Shown here in pieces: positions 15,575-24,839 of a stretch of 64,000 nt of DNA; positions within the stretch are counted from its first letter, which is position 1, and each line of letters begins with the position of its first letter. The DNA is from Pseudomonas siliginis (GTDB taxonomy: Bacteria; Pseudomonadota; Gammaproteobacteria; Pseudomonadales; Pseudomonadaceae). Location: assembly GCF_019145195.1 (NCBI RefSeq), contig NZ_JAHSTW010000005.1:1-64000 (forward strand), written 5' to 3'. The position numbers and the translations under genes are program-made. The notes below the pieces were generated by a model. That model saw nothing but the letters and a program-made list of their open reading frames with translations, made no database searches and had not been told where the DNA came from.

Positions 15575-16227
15575 CAGGCGACCCGCCCGTTCGACAACAC
15601 CACGCGCTGAGCCAGACGCGCCGCAACGCGCTGACTGTGAGTGACCATCAACAAAGTCGTCGGCGTGTCATCGAGCAATTCCAGCAACAGCCGCAGCACT
15701 TCATCGCTGGTCGCTTCATCGAGGCTGCCGGTGGGTTCATCGGCCAACAGCAATTTCGGCTGCGAGGCCAATGCGCGGCCCAATGCGACTCGTTGCTGCT
15801 GACCGCCGGAGAGTTGCTCGGGATAACGCGAGAGCAGATCGCCCAGACCCAGACGCTGCACCAGATGCGCTTGCCAGCGCGGCTCATGGCGCCCGGCGAG
15901 GCGCGCCTGAAAGGCCAGATTGTCTTCCACGCGCAGACTGCCGATCAGGTTGAACTGCTGAAACACCAGACCGATTTCCGTACGTCGCCAGTTGGCCAGT
16001 TGCGCTTCGCTCATGGCTTCCAGACGATGTTCACCGCTGCGGATGCTGCCGCTGTCGACCTTGTCCAGCCCCGCCACCAGATGCAGCAGCGTGCTTTTGC
16101 CACTGCCCGATTCGCCCATCAGCGCCAGGCTGCCACCGGCCTCCAGCGTCAGGTCGACGCCTTGCAGCACCGGCAACAATCCCTGTGGCGTGGCATAGCT
16201 TTTGAAAACGTCGCGAACCTCAAGCAT
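15574..16227 (-). CDS. ABC transporter ATP-binding protein, LolD/MacB type
   Basis: 217 residues with a complete nucleotide-binding domain: Walker A GESGSGKST (residues 38-46), Q-loop VFQQFNLI, signature LSGGQQQR, Walker B LLLADEPTGSLD and the switch His in MVTHS. ATG 16227 is used; the frame also opens at TTG 16233. It powers the FtsX-type permease encoded next. The operon promoter should lie in the 139 bases between this start and the divergent alkylsulfatase gene. Confidence 0.9.
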   Translation of the reverse strand: MLEVRDVFKSYATPQGLLPVLQGVDLTLEAGGSLALMGESGSGKSTLLHLVAGLDKVDSGSIRSGEHRLEAMSEAQLANWRRTEIGLVFQQFNLIGSLRVEDNLAFQARLAGRHEPRWQAHLVQRLGLGDLLSRYPEQLSGGQQQRVALGRALASQPKLLLADEPTGSLDEATSDEVLRLLLELLDDTPTTLLMVTHSQRVAARLAQRVVLSNGRVA

Positions 16228-16366
16228 GGGCAAACCCGATCAGTGAACCTGGGCCTAGGATAGCGGCCCTGAATGGTTTTTGTCCGCTGATGATCATCGT
16301 CAACCTAGCGCCGCGCCTTAAGCTGCTGGCTGTTCGGCCATAACGATAATAAAACCGGAGACACCC

Positions 16367-18340
16367 ATGCCCCGTTTCAACCTGAGCCCGCGCGGCCTGC
16401 TGACCTGCCTGATCACCGCTTGCCTGAGCCAACCGTTGCTCGCTGCTGACGGTCCGGTGGCGCCGAGCATGCAAACCGCTGCAAGCAACGCTGCCGTCCT
16501 GCAAACCCTGCCTTTCAGCGACCGCACCGATTTCGAATCCGTCAGCAAAGGCTTGATCGCACCGTTCAAGGGCCAGATCAAGGATGCCGCCGGCAAAGTC
16601 ATCTGGAACGTCAATGCCTATGATTTCCTCGCCAAAGACAAGGCGCCGGAATCGGTCAATCCGAGCCTGTGGCGGCTGGCCCAGCTCAATGCCCACGCCG
16701 GTCTGTTCGAGGTCAGCCCCAAGCTCTATCAGGTGCGCGGCCTCGACCTTTCCAACATGACCATCATCGAAGGTGACGACGGGCTGATCATCATCGATCC
16801 GCTGACCATGGCCGAAACCGCCAGGACGGCGCTGGATCTGTACTACGCCCATCGCCCGCGCAAACCGGTCGTCGCGGTGATCTACAGCCACACCCATGTC
16901 GATCATTTCGGCGGCGTGCGCGGGGTGATCGACGAGGCCGATGTCAAGTCCGGCAAGGTCAAGGTCTACGCGCCGGTCGGTTTCATGGAACACGTGATGA
17001 GCGAAAACGTCATGGCCGGCAACGCCATGAGCCGCCGCGCGCAGTACCAGTTCGGCAGCCTGTTGCCGCGCAGTGAAAAAGGTCAGATCGACGCTGGCCT
17101 CGGCAAGAGCGCGCCCAGCGGTGGCACGGTCACACTAATCGCGCCTACCGATCTGATTGCCGAGCCGTTGGAAACCCGCACCATCGCTGGCCTGCAAGTC
17201 GAATTCCAGCTGACCCCAGGCACCGAAGCGCCCGCGGAAATGAACCTTTATCTACCGCAGCTGAAAGCCTTGTGCATGGCCGAAAACGCCACGCAGATGA
17301 TGCACAACATCCTCACCCCGCGCGGTGCGCAAGTGCGTGATGCCAAAGCCTGGTCGCAATACCTCGACGACAGCCTCATGCGCTACGGTGACAAGGCCGA
17401 CGTGCTGTTCGCCCAACACAACTGGCCGACCTGGGGTGGCGAGCGGATTCGTACTTTGCTCGCCGATCAGCGTGACATGTACGCCTTCATCAATGACCGC
17501 ACTCTGCACTTGCTCAACCAGGGCCTGACGCCGTTGGAAATCGCTGATGCGATCAAGAAGCTGCCCGGCTCGCTCGATCAGAAGTGGTACACCCGTGGTT
17601 ATTACGGTTCGCTGAGTTTCAATACGCGCGCGGTGTATCAGCGCTACATGGGTTTCTACGACGGCAACCCGGCCAACCTCAACCCGCTGCCCCCGGTCGA
17701 TGCGGCTAAACGCTCGGTCGAGGCCATGGGCGGTACCGCGTCGGTGCTGGAGAAAATGCGCAGTGCGATGGCCAGCGCTGACTACCGATGGGCCGCGCAG
17801 TTGGGCAACCAGTTGCTGTTCGCCGATCCGGACAACGCGGATGCACGCAATGCTCAAGCCGAGACGCTGGAGCAGTTGGGTTATCAAAGCGAGAACGCCA
17901 CCTGGCGCAACATGTACCTGACCGGTGCGATGGAACTGCGCAACGGCGTACCACCGCAGTCTGCCAATACCGTATCGGTGGACATGGTCCGGGCGATGAG
18001 TCCGGAAATGTTCTTCGACTACCTCGCGGTACGCCTGGACAGCGACAAAGCCGTGGCCCATGACCTGACGCTGAACTGGACGTTCGACGATGTGCAAAAG
18101 GATTTCACCCTGACCTTGCGCAATGGCGTGCTGACTCACCGCGCCGGCTTGAATCCGGCGGCGGATGCAAGCGTCAGTCTGAGCCGCGATACGCTGGAGA
18201 AGATCAGCCTGAAACAATTGGACTTCCCGACGGCGATGCAAAAAGGACTGGTGAAGTTGCAGGGCAATGGTCAGAAATTCGGATTATTGATGGGCAGCCT
18301 GGATACGTTCGGGCCGCAGTTCAATATCGTCACGCCTTAG
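16367..18340 (+). CDS. sdsA1: Alkyl sulfatase, SdsA1-like metallo-beta-lactamase fold
   Basis: A 657-residue exported enzyme. It has a signal peptide (LLTCLITACLSQPLLAA), a metallo-beta-lactamase domain with zinc motif HTHVDH (residues 175-180), a second metal site around MAENATQMMHNIL and QHNWPTWGGER, a helical dimerisation region, and a C-terminal SCP-2-like domain (VSVDMVRAMSPEMFFDYLAV onward). This is the domain order of P. aeruginosa SdsA1, which hydrolyses sulfate esters such as dodecyl sulfate to alcohol and sulfate in the periplasm. Length fits the family. Exact substrate range cannot be read from sequence. It is divergent from the ABC operon and convergent with an AraC regulator. Confidence 0.9.
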   Translation: MPRFNLSPRGLLTCLITACLSQPLLAADGPVAPSMQTAASNAAVLQTLPFSDRTDFESVSKGLIAPFKGQIKDAAGKVIWNVNAYDFLAKDKAPESVNPSLWRLAQLNAHAGLFEVSPKLYQVRGLDLSNMTIIEGDDGLIIIDPLTMAETARTALDLYYAHRPRKPVVAVIYSHTHVDHFGGVRGVIDEADVKSGKVKVYAPVGFMEHVMSENVMAGNAMSRRAQYQFGSLLPRSEKGQIDAGLGKSAPSGGTVTLIAPTDLIAEPLETRTIAGLQVEFQLTPGTEAPAEMNLYLPQLKALCMAENATQMMHNILTPRGAQVRDAKAWSQYLDDSLMRYGDKADVLFAQHNWPTWGGERIRTLLADQRDMYAFINDRTLHLLNQGLTPLEIADAIKKLPGSLDQKWYTRGYYGSLSFNTRAVYQRYMGFYDGNPANLNPLPPVDAAKRSVEAMGGTASVLEKMRSAMASADYRWAAQLGNQLLFADPDNADARNAQAETLEQLGYQSENATWRNMYLTGAMELRNGVPPQSANTVSVDMVRAMSPEMFFDYLAVRLDSDKAVAHDLTLNWTFDDVQKDFTLTLRNGVLTHRAGLNPAADASVSLSRDTLEKISLKQLDFPTAMQKGLVKLQGNGQKFGLLMGSLDTFGPQFNIVTP

Positions 18341-18352
18341 GCCAAACGCCCC

Positions 18353-19201
18353 TCATGCCTGACCGGGATTCAATCTGAATTGCTTCGGCGTAATCCCGAA
18401 CTGTTTGCGAAACGCGCGGATAAAGTTGCTCGGCTGGCGATAACCCAGCCGCTCAGCGATCCGCTCGATCGGTTGATCGCCCGCCGTCAGCCAGTGCCGC
18501 GCCATCGTCAGATTGTCCTCACGCGCAGGCGCGCAAGTTGCTGCGTGCCAGTGGCGCAGCATGCTCTGATGCAGAAACGGGTTGGCGCCCAGCAAGGCCT
18601 GATCGAGCCTGGAGCGCGGCAAGGTCAGGCACAGATGCTCGCCCTGCTCCACCGCGATACCCACTCCACGCAGCCAGCCACCGGCCATTTGCGCCGGGCG
18701 CAGGCTGACACTCACAAACGAATCTCCAGGCGCCCCGCCCAATCGACGGGCAATGTTGCGCACCAGCGTTATCACTGCCGCATCCAGAGCGAAATGATGC
18801 AACTGCCCCTGCTGCGAACGCAGGCGCAAATGAGCGAAATCGCCCGCCTCGACCAGTTCCACCGCAACGTAATTGATCACCCTTGGCAAGCAGTCGATGA
18901 AGCACTTCAGACTGGCCCGCAAGGTCGCGGACGAGTCGAGCAGAATATTCAGTCCTTGCAGGCAATCGGTCGCCATCCCGTCGGCCAGTTCACAGCCAAA
19001 CGTCGGCGCTACCCCGGCCCATTCACACTCACGCCACAACCGTTCAAGCGCTTGTGCGGCGATCAATTGAGGCTGCCCGGCGAGCACAGACGGGCAGATC
19101 CCGACGCGCGCCATCAAGCGTTGCGGGCACAGTCCGGACTGGCGAGCATGCGCGAGAATCGTGCGGGTAAACGCACTGGAGGCGAACAGAGACTGAGACA
19201 T
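18353..19201 (-). CDS. AraC-family transcriptional regulator
   Basis: 282 residues. The N-terminal part is of the Arabinose_bd type seen in OruR/ArgR-like regulators (RTILAHARQSGLCPQRLMAR ... LERLWRECEW). The C-terminal AraC DNA-binding domain has two helix-turn-helix motifs, the second reading IAERLGYRQPSNFIRAFRKQ followed by FGITPKQFR. It ends 13 bases from the alkylsulfatase stop, convergently. It may sense an organic substrate; regulation of the sulfatase is possible but unproven. Confidence 0.85.
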   Translation of the reverse strand: MSQSLFASSAFTRTILAHARQSGLCPQRLMARVGICPSVLAGQPQLIAAQALERLWRECEWAGVAPTFGCELADGMATDCLQGLNILLDSSATLRASLKCFIDCLPRVINYVAVELVEAGDFAHLRLRSQQGQLHHFALDAAVITLVRNIARRLGGAPGDSFVSVSLRPAQMAGGWLRGVGIAVEQGEHLCLTLPRSRLDQALLGANPFLHQSMLRHWHAATCAPAREDNLTMARHWLTAGDQPIERIAERLGYRQPSNFIRAFRKQFGITPKQFRLNPGQA

Positions 19202-19298
19202 GAAGGCGTGCCATCGAAGAACAGGCGTGTACTTATGCCAGCGGACGTGCTATCGATCCAATGCATTAAAAGTATTAACAAAATGCAGGAGACGCATG

Positions 19299-20243
19299 AT
19301 GGATCTTCGCCAGCTTCGCCATTTGGTCGCCCTCGCTGATTACCGCAACTTCGGTCGCGCCGCCGAGGCGATCAACCTCAGCCAACCGGCGTTCAGCCGC
19401 AGCATCCAGACTCTGGAACGGGATCTCGGCTGCGAACTGGTCGAGCGCAGCAGCCGTGAGTTTCGCCTGACCGGGCAAGGCGAACTGGTGCTGCAGCACG
19501 CGCGGCGCCTGCTCGCTGGCAGTCAGGCATTGCACAACGAATTGACTCAATACAACGGCCTCACCGGCGGCGAACTGCAATTCGGTTGCGGTCCGTATCC
19601 GGCGCAGGTGCTAGTGCCGGAAGCGCTGGCCGACTTCATTGATGCGCATCCGGCGATTCGCACGCGGTTTCATCAGGGCGACTGGCAGCAATTGTCGCTG
19701 TGGTTGCGCGAGCAGCAGATCGAGTTTTTCGTCGCCGATGCGCGGCACTTCGTCAGCGATCCGCAGTATCAGGTGCATCTGCTGCGCACGCGGCCGGGAC
19801 GGTTTTTCTGTCGCGCTGGCCATCCGCTTGCCGCGCAACGAGACCTGCGATTGCGCGCCCTGCTCGATTACCCGATCGTCGGCACGCGCATTCCACCGAT
19901 GATCCGCAAGGTGCTCGCCGATATCCTCGGTGAGCAGGACTTCACCCCGAGCGTCGAGTGCGCACAATTTGACGCGATCCAGCGCGTAGTGCTGCGCTCC
20001 GACGCGGTGGGGCTGGCCACGCTTGAGGCCTTGCGTGAACAACTTGATCGCGGCTTGATCGAGCTGCTCGACTTTGTCGACGTCCCCCATGACGAGCCGG
20101 CGCTGCAACTGGGTTATGGCATCGTCAGCCGCGCCGGTTTTACCCTGACGCCAGCAGCGCGGGCGATGATCGAGGCGATCCTCAGCGTCGATCAGCGTTT
20201 GCTGGCGGCTAACGGAGCGACGGGAGACGCGCGCACAACATGA
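19299..20243 (+). CDS. LysR-family transcriptional regulator
   Basis: 314 residues from ATG 19299, with AGGAG (19287-19291) seven bases upstream; ATG 19296 would be too close to it. The N-terminal winged helix is clear (MDLRQLRHLVALADYRNFGR, AAEAINLSQPAFSRSIQTLE), followed by a periplasmic-binding-like effector domain. It is divergent from the AraC gene and overlaps the next AraC gene by 4 bp (ATGA), so the latter two are co-transcribed. Targets unknown. Confidence 0.88.
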   Translation: MDLRQLRHLVALADYRNFGRAAEAINLSQPAFSRSIQTLERDLGCELVERSSREFRLTGQGELVLQHARRLLAGSQALHNELTQYNGLTGGELQFGCGPYPAQVLVPEALADFIDAHPAIRTRFHQGDWQQLSLWLREQQIEFFVADARHFVSDPQYQVHLLRTRPGRFFCRAGHPLAAQRDLRLRALLDYPIVGTRIPPMIRKVLADILGEQDFTPSVECAQFDAIQRVVLRSDAVGLATLEALREQLDRGLIELLDFVDVPHDEPALQLGYGIVSRAGFTLTPAARAMIEAILSVDQRLLAANGATGDARTT

Positions 20244-21259
20244 GCAAAATCCATCCGCAACCCGCCAACGCTTTTTACGCGCCGACCCTGCTGCCGGCCA
20301 TTGAAGAATTGCTCGCGCGCGGCATTACCCAAGGCGCAATCGAAGCACAACTGCGCCGCAGCCTGTTCGATCTGCGCACGCCGTTCACGCGCATGCCGCT
20401 GCTGATGTCGCGGCGCTTCTGGGCGTTTGCCGTGGAACAGAGCGGGGATCCACTGATCGGTCTGGCGGCGGGTGAACGCTTCGTTTCGACGACCACCAAT
20501 GGACTGACCTATCTGTTCGATGTCGCCGTGTCGCTGGAACGTGCCTGTGAGTTTTTCGCCGAGTACTTCGCGTTTTTCAACGGACATTTCCGTGTGCAAA
20601 TCCTGCGTGAAGATGGCGGCGTAACACTGCGTCTGGTCGAAGCCGGCAGTCTTGGTCCTCCGGCGGCGCTGACCGACTACCTACTCGTCAGCCTGTGCAG
20701 CCTGGTGCGACGCAAATTGCTCGCCAGCGGCGTGAATCGTGATCCGGTGCTGGGCGTGGCTCTGGTGTCGGCCAGCCGCGAGGAACATGAATCGGCGTTG
20801 CGCACCCCGGTGAGCGCAGAGCAGTCATGCGCGGCGATTTATCTGGATCCTCAGCTGTTCGTGATGCCGTTGACACCGGGCAATCCGGCATTGGAAACAA
20901 CGCTTGTCGATCTGCTGGAGCAGACCCGACGTCTCAGTGAATCGACCTTGCTCGGACAGCTCAGCGATTATCTGATCGAAGATCTGGCGACAGCGGATTG
21001 GCAGCAGTTCTGTGCTACACAGCATGTGCTCGAGCGCACGGCGGCAAGGCGCTTGAAGGCGTTGGGCTGGACTTTCAGCGAACTGCTTGATGAGCATCGC
21101 CGCTATCGTGCCGAGGACCTGCTGCAATCCGGGGCGCTGGAACTGGTCGAAGTGGCGGATCGGTTGGGTTACAGCGATGTGCAGGGATTCAACCGGGCTT
21201 TCGCGCGCTGGCTGGGGTGCGCGCCTGGGGAGTATCGCGCGCGGTGGCTGAAGCTTTGA
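20240..21259 (+). CDS. AraC-family transcriptional regulator
   Basis: 339 residues with an Arabinose_bd-type N-terminal domain (SRRFWAFAVEQSGDPLIGLA, AGERFVSTTTNGLTYLFDVA) and an AraC helix-turn-helix end (LEVADRLGYSDVQGFNRAF-like, then ARWLGCAPGEYR). It overlaps the upstream LysR stop by four bases. A LysR-AraC pair in one operon suggests control of a nearby catabolic function, but no target is adjacent. The 3' side runs into a REPIN. Confidence 0.85.
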   Translation: MSKIHPQPANAFYAPTLLPAIEELLARGITQGAIEAQLRRSLFDLRTPFTRMPLLMSRRFWAFAVEQSGDPLIGLAAGERFVSTTTNGLTYLFDVAVSLERACEFFAEYFAFFNGHFRVQILREDGGVTLRLVEAGSLGPPAALTDYLLVSLCSLVRRKLLASGVNRDPVLGVALVSASREEHESALRTPVSAEQSCAAIYLDPQLFVMPLTPGNPALETTLVDLLEQTRRLSESTLLGQLSDYLIEDLATADWQQFCATQHVLERTAARRLKALGWTFSELLDEHRRYRAEDLLQSGALELVEVADRLGYSDVQGFNRAFARWLGCAPGEYRARWLKL

Positions 21260-21283
21260 ATTGGCTGGTGTCAGTGCTGGCCC

Positions 21284-21380
21284 CATCGCTGGCAAGCCAG
21301 CTCCCACAGAGGCCAGTGCTGACACAGGATTTGTGAACAACCTCGAACCCTGTGGGAGCTGGCTTGCCAGCGAAGAGGCC
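21284..21380. repeat. REPIN (two inverted REP sequences)
   Basis: ATCGCTGGCAAGCCAGCTCC and its complement GGAGCTGGCTTGCCAGCGA are separated by about 45 bases. It lies between the convergent AraC and membrane sulfatase genes, where it can fold into a long hairpin. This is the GCTGGCAAGCCAGC REP type, different from the GCGAGCAGGCTCGC type elsewhere in the window. Confidence 0.85.
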
Positions 21381-21399
21381 CGCCCGAGCAACCCAAAAC

Positions 21400-23097
21400 T
21401 CACTGCCCCGAAGCCACACTCGCCGGCGCCCGCTCGGGCGTAACAATGCTGCCCAGATCGATATGCTTCCATTCAGGCTTGGCCCCCAACCGCGCATTGA
21501 AGCGGTAGTTGAAAGTGAACTCATCCGCCGTCGGCACGCTCAGCGGTTTGCCATATACCGCTTCAATCCCCGCAAGGTCATAACCCATCACCTGCAACAG
21601 CGTCGGGAAGATGTTGTAGTGGCTGGAGCGGTCCTTGTTTGCCGGCAGATTCGCCGCCCAGTCCGGCGTCCTGAGGCCACTACCCTGAATCACCACCAGC
21701 GGCACCAGCCCCTCCTCTTCCACCGGGTCGCCGCCGCAGTGGGTATTCAAGCCCGGGTTGCCGCGCTCATGCAGATCCTGGCCATGATCGGAGGTGTAGA
21801 TCAGCAGCGCATTGTCCAGATTGGCCTGGGCGAAAACCCGGGCGAAGAACTCGCCGACGTTCCACAACAGCGTGTTCTTGTAGGCGTTGCGATACAGCAC
21901 CCAGTCATCCGGCTGGCCATTGAAACCGGGGCGTTCACCAGTGTCGGCGACTTCGGTGAACTGCCCGCGCGGCAGCGTCGGCCGGTAGGCCATGAACGCG
22001 TCCGGGTATTTGTCATGCACCGGAAAATGCGCGCCGACCTTATTGATCACGATCAGCTCGGGGCGATCGTCATTGACCAATTCGATCAGCTTCGCCGCTG
22101 CCGCCATATCGCGGTCGCGCACGCTGGTCTGGTCGAATTGCACGAAACTGTCGATGTCGTTTTTCTCGGCGGCGGTCATCAGGTTCTGCAGGTTGCCGGC
22201 GGTGCGCTGGGCGTCGATGTAGACCGTGCCGAGCCCGGCCTTCTTCGCGTACTGCCAGATCGACGGCAACGTGCTGTTGATGCGCCTGTAATCGGCGCGG
22301 GTGCCGCCGTAGCGCAAGGTGACGTTGGTGTCGGCGCTGCAGTTGGCAATGGACGCGGCATAACCGAAGTTGAAGACATCGACCCCGGCCGGCGCTTGCT
22401 TGAGGTTGCTGTGCACGCCGAACGGCGCGTTGATGTCGAGGTAATTGCCGGAAATGCTTTCATCGATGATCAGCACGATGTCGTGGCTGATGGCAGACGT
22501 GGCGCGCGCAAGCGTCACCGATTCACGCGGGCCGACGGTGTCATGCAACGCTTCATAGGCAAACAGGTTCAGGTAGGCCAGCGGCGTGTACATGATCGGC
22601 AGACCACGCGCGCCCTCACCCGCACGTAAAAACAGCAAAGCGCTGAGCATCAACACGCCGATGACCGGAGCCGCTACTCGCAACGTATTGGATATAAACA
22701 GCGCATGACGCGGCTTGAGTCCGATGCCGAACAACAGCAGCAAGCCGCTGAGCACCGCGCGCAGGATCGCATCGCGATACTGATACGCGGCTTCCTGAAT
22801 GAAGCCGCCGGAGTACACCAGCGAGACAAAATCGCTGTACCTCAGGTAATCCGCGGTGACACGAGTGTAAACATCAAAAAAAACTGCTGCGGCAAACATC
22901 GTTAATGCGAATGCATGTCGAACGAGAGCCTGACGTATATAGGCAGTTAGATATAACGCAAAAGTAAGCGCCAAAAACATCGCGCCAAAAACAAGTATAT
23001 TCAAACCCCACCCGATAGCATTTATCCGATCCAGGTAATAGTCGGAAAAGAGCAATAGATAGGCAACTAAAAGCAGTTCCTTGGCGTATTTGAACAT
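21400..23097 (-). CDS. Membrane-anchored sulfatase / phospho-group transferase
   Basis: 565 residues from ATG 23097 (MFKYAKELLLVAYLLLFSDY); an upstream in-frame start would add 38 non-membrane residues. About five N-terminal transmembrane segments are followed by an alkaline-phosphatase-superfamily domain: HDIVLIIDESISGNYLDINA (probable nucleophile region), YTSDHGQDL (metal-binding Asp-His) and a late SSHYNIFPTLLQVMGY. This is the architecture of EptA/LtaS-like enzymes that move phosphoethanolamine or phosphoglycerol onto envelope lipids or glycans. The gene lies upstream of, and divergent from, the exopolysaccharide operon, so modification of that polymer is conceivable but not shown. Confidence 0.8.
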   Translation of the reverse strand: MFKYAKELLLVAYLLLFSDYYLDRINAIGWGLNILVFGAMFLALTFALYLTAYIRQALVRHAFALTMFAAAVFFDVYTRVTADYLRYSDFVSLVYSGGFIQEAAYQYRDAILRAVLSGLLLLFGIGLKPRHALFISNTLRVAAPVIGVLMLSALLFLRAGEGARGLPIMYTPLAYLNLFAYEALHDTVGPRESVTLARATSAISHDIVLIIDESISGNYLDINAPFGVHSNLKQAPAGVDVFNFGYAASIANCSADTNVTLRYGGTRADYRRINSTLPSIWQYAKKAGLGTVYIDAQRTAGNLQNLMTAAEKNDIDSFVQFDQTSVRDRDMAAAAKLIELVNDDRPELIVINKVGAHFPVHDKYPDAFMAYRPTLPRGQFTEVADTGERPGFNGQPDDWVLYRNAYKNTLLWNVGEFFARVFAQANLDNALLIYTSDHGQDLHERGNPGLNTHCGGDPVEEEGLVPLVVIQGSGLRTPDWAANLPANKDRSSHYNIFPTLLQVMGYDLAGIEAVYGKPLSVPTADEFTFNYRFNARLGAKPEWKHIDLGSIVTPERAPASVASGQ

Positions 23098-23486
23098 GGC
23101 GATACCGGCCGTCCGAAATGGGAGGTTGTCAAAGCTTTGTCGGTCAGAACCTGACACTAGCACCCGGCCATCAAAGCGCAAGAAATGACTGATAGCCGGG
23201 TAAAGCGTCAAAAAAACGGTGACTCAAATCTGACACACCTGTAGCGATTAAAGCCTTTAATTTCGGGGACTTAAACCGTCTGTCGGTTAAATTAAATCTG
23301 AACAAATCTGCAAGAAAACAACAAATTCAATCGCAGCAATGACTTGATGGCCAATCGCCAAAAACGCCTCAAGTGTTATACCCGTGCAACATGTCATTTT
23401 GCTGACACGCTTTTCAAACCCTGCGCTATACCCCTTTAACAATCTCATTCCGTAGTTAACTTTTCTGGTTTTATTGAGGTGCGCAG
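23098..23486 (+). promoter_or_regulatory. A+T-rich control region upstream of the exopolysaccharide operon
   Basis: 389 bases without a gene, between the divergent sulfatase and ugd, markedly richer in A+T than the flanks (for example 23250-23340). A possible promoter close to ugd is CTGACA near 23403 with GCTATA/CTATAC about 17-18 bases on. GAGGTGCGCAG precedes the ATG. Such length and composition suit binding of global regulators of matrix genes, but I cannot assign specific sites. Confidence 0.4.
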
Positions 23487-24839
23487 ATGGACGTGAGCGT
23501 ATTTGGCACTGGCTATGTCGGACTTATACAAGCCGCTGCACTTGCCGATGTCGGTCATCGGGTTTTATGCATTGATATTGATCCGAACAAGATCAAACAA
23601 CTGCAACAAGCGGTACCGCCCATCAGTGAGCCAGGCCTGTCCGCAACACTTGAAGAAAACATCAAGGCCGGGCGCTTGTTGTTCAGCACCCAGGCCAGTG
23701 ATGCGGTGACTCACGCCGAGCTGATTTTCATCGCCGTCGGCACCCCGGCGGACGAAGACGGCTCAGCCGACCTCAGCCATGTGCTCAACGTCGCCCGGCA
23801 GATTGCCAGCCTGATGGAGGCTGATCGCACGCTGATCATCAAATCCACGGTGCCGGTCGGGACTGCCGATCAAGTCCTGGCCACGGCCAACAGCGAATTG
23901 CTTTTGCGCGGCAAAACCGAGCTGCAGGTGCGCGTGGTTTCCAATCCGGAATTTCTCAAGGAAGGCAGCGCCCTCGCCGACTGCATGCGCCCGGACCGGA
24001 TCATCATCGGCACCCGCGACGACGCTGCCCGCGAGCAGATGAGCGAGCTCTACGCGCCGTTCTGCCGCAACCACGAAAAACTGATGTTCATGGACAACCG
24101 CAGCGCCGAGCTGACCAAGTACGCGGCCAACGCGATGCTCGCCACCCGCATCAGTTTCATGAACGAACTGGCCAATCTCACCGAGCTGCTCGGCGCCGAC
24201 ATCGAAGCGGTGCGCAAAGGCATCGGCTCCGATCCGCGCATCGGCTACCACTTCATTTATCCGGGCTGCGGCTTCGGTGGCTCGTGCTTTCCCAAGGATC
24301 TGCGTGCCCTGCTGCACACCGCCGAACACAACGGCATGCCGTTGAAACTGCTGCGCAGCGTCACCGACGTCAATGACAGCCAACGGCACATCCTGTTCAG
24401 CAAATTGCGCGCGCAGTTTCCGCAAGGCCTGGCCGGCAAATCCATCGCCGTCTGGGGCCTGGCGTTCAAACCGAACACCGACGACATGCGCGAAGCCCCC
24501 AGCCGTTACCTGATGGACGCGTTGTGGGCCGAAGGCGCCAGCGTGCAGGCTTATGATCCGGAAGCCATGTCCGAGTGCCGGCGCATCTACGGTTATCGCA
24601 ACGACCTGCACTTGTGCGCGACCCGCGACGACACCCTTGAAGACGCCGACGCGCTGGTGATCTGCACCGAGTGGAAAAACTTCCGCGTAGTCGATTTCGA
24701 ACTGCTCGCCGAGAAGCTGCGTTCGAAGGTGATCATCGACGGGCGCAACCTGTACAACCCGGAACAGGTTGCCGCCGCCGGCCTGCATTACAGCGGCATC
24801 GGCCTGCGCCACATCGCCCCTGAAGGGCTACGCCCATGA
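23487..24839 (+). CDS. ugd: UDP-glucose 6-dehydrogenase
   Basis: 450 residues of the UDP-glucose/GDP-mannose dehydrogenase family: N-terminal NAD fold (MDVSVFGTGYVGLIQAAAL), VGTPADEDGSADL, substrate-contact region KYAANAMLATRISFMNELAN, catalytic Cys in GCGFGGSCFPKD and a C-terminal domain (WGLAFKPNTDDMREAPS). It oxidises UDP-glucose to UDP-glucuronate with two NAD+. First gene of the exopolysaccharide operon, followed with 4-bp overlap by an epimerase acting on the expected product. GDP-mannose dehydrogenase is less likely given the epimerase beside it. Confidence 0.88.
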   Translation: MDVSVFGTGYVGLIQAAALADVGHRVLCIDIDPNKIKQLQQAVPPISEPGLSATLEENIKAGRLLFSTQASDAVTHAELIFIAVGTPADEDGSADLSHVLNVARQIASLMEADRTLIIKSTVPVGTADQVLATANSELLLRGKTELQVRVVSNPEFLKEGSALADCMRPDRIIIGTRDDAAREQMSELYAPFCRNHEKLMFMDNRSAELTKYAANAMLATRISFMNELANLTELLGADIEAVRKGIGSDPRIGYHFIYPGCGFGGSCFPKDLRALLHTAEHNGMPLKLLRSVTDVNDSQRHILFSKLRAQFPQGLAGKSIAVWGLAFKPNTDDMREAPSRYLMDALWAEGASVQAYDPEAMSECRRIYGYRNDLHLCATRDDTLEDADALVICTEWKNFRVVDFELLAEKLRSKVIIDGRNLYNPEQVAAAGLHYSGIGLRHIAPEGLRP

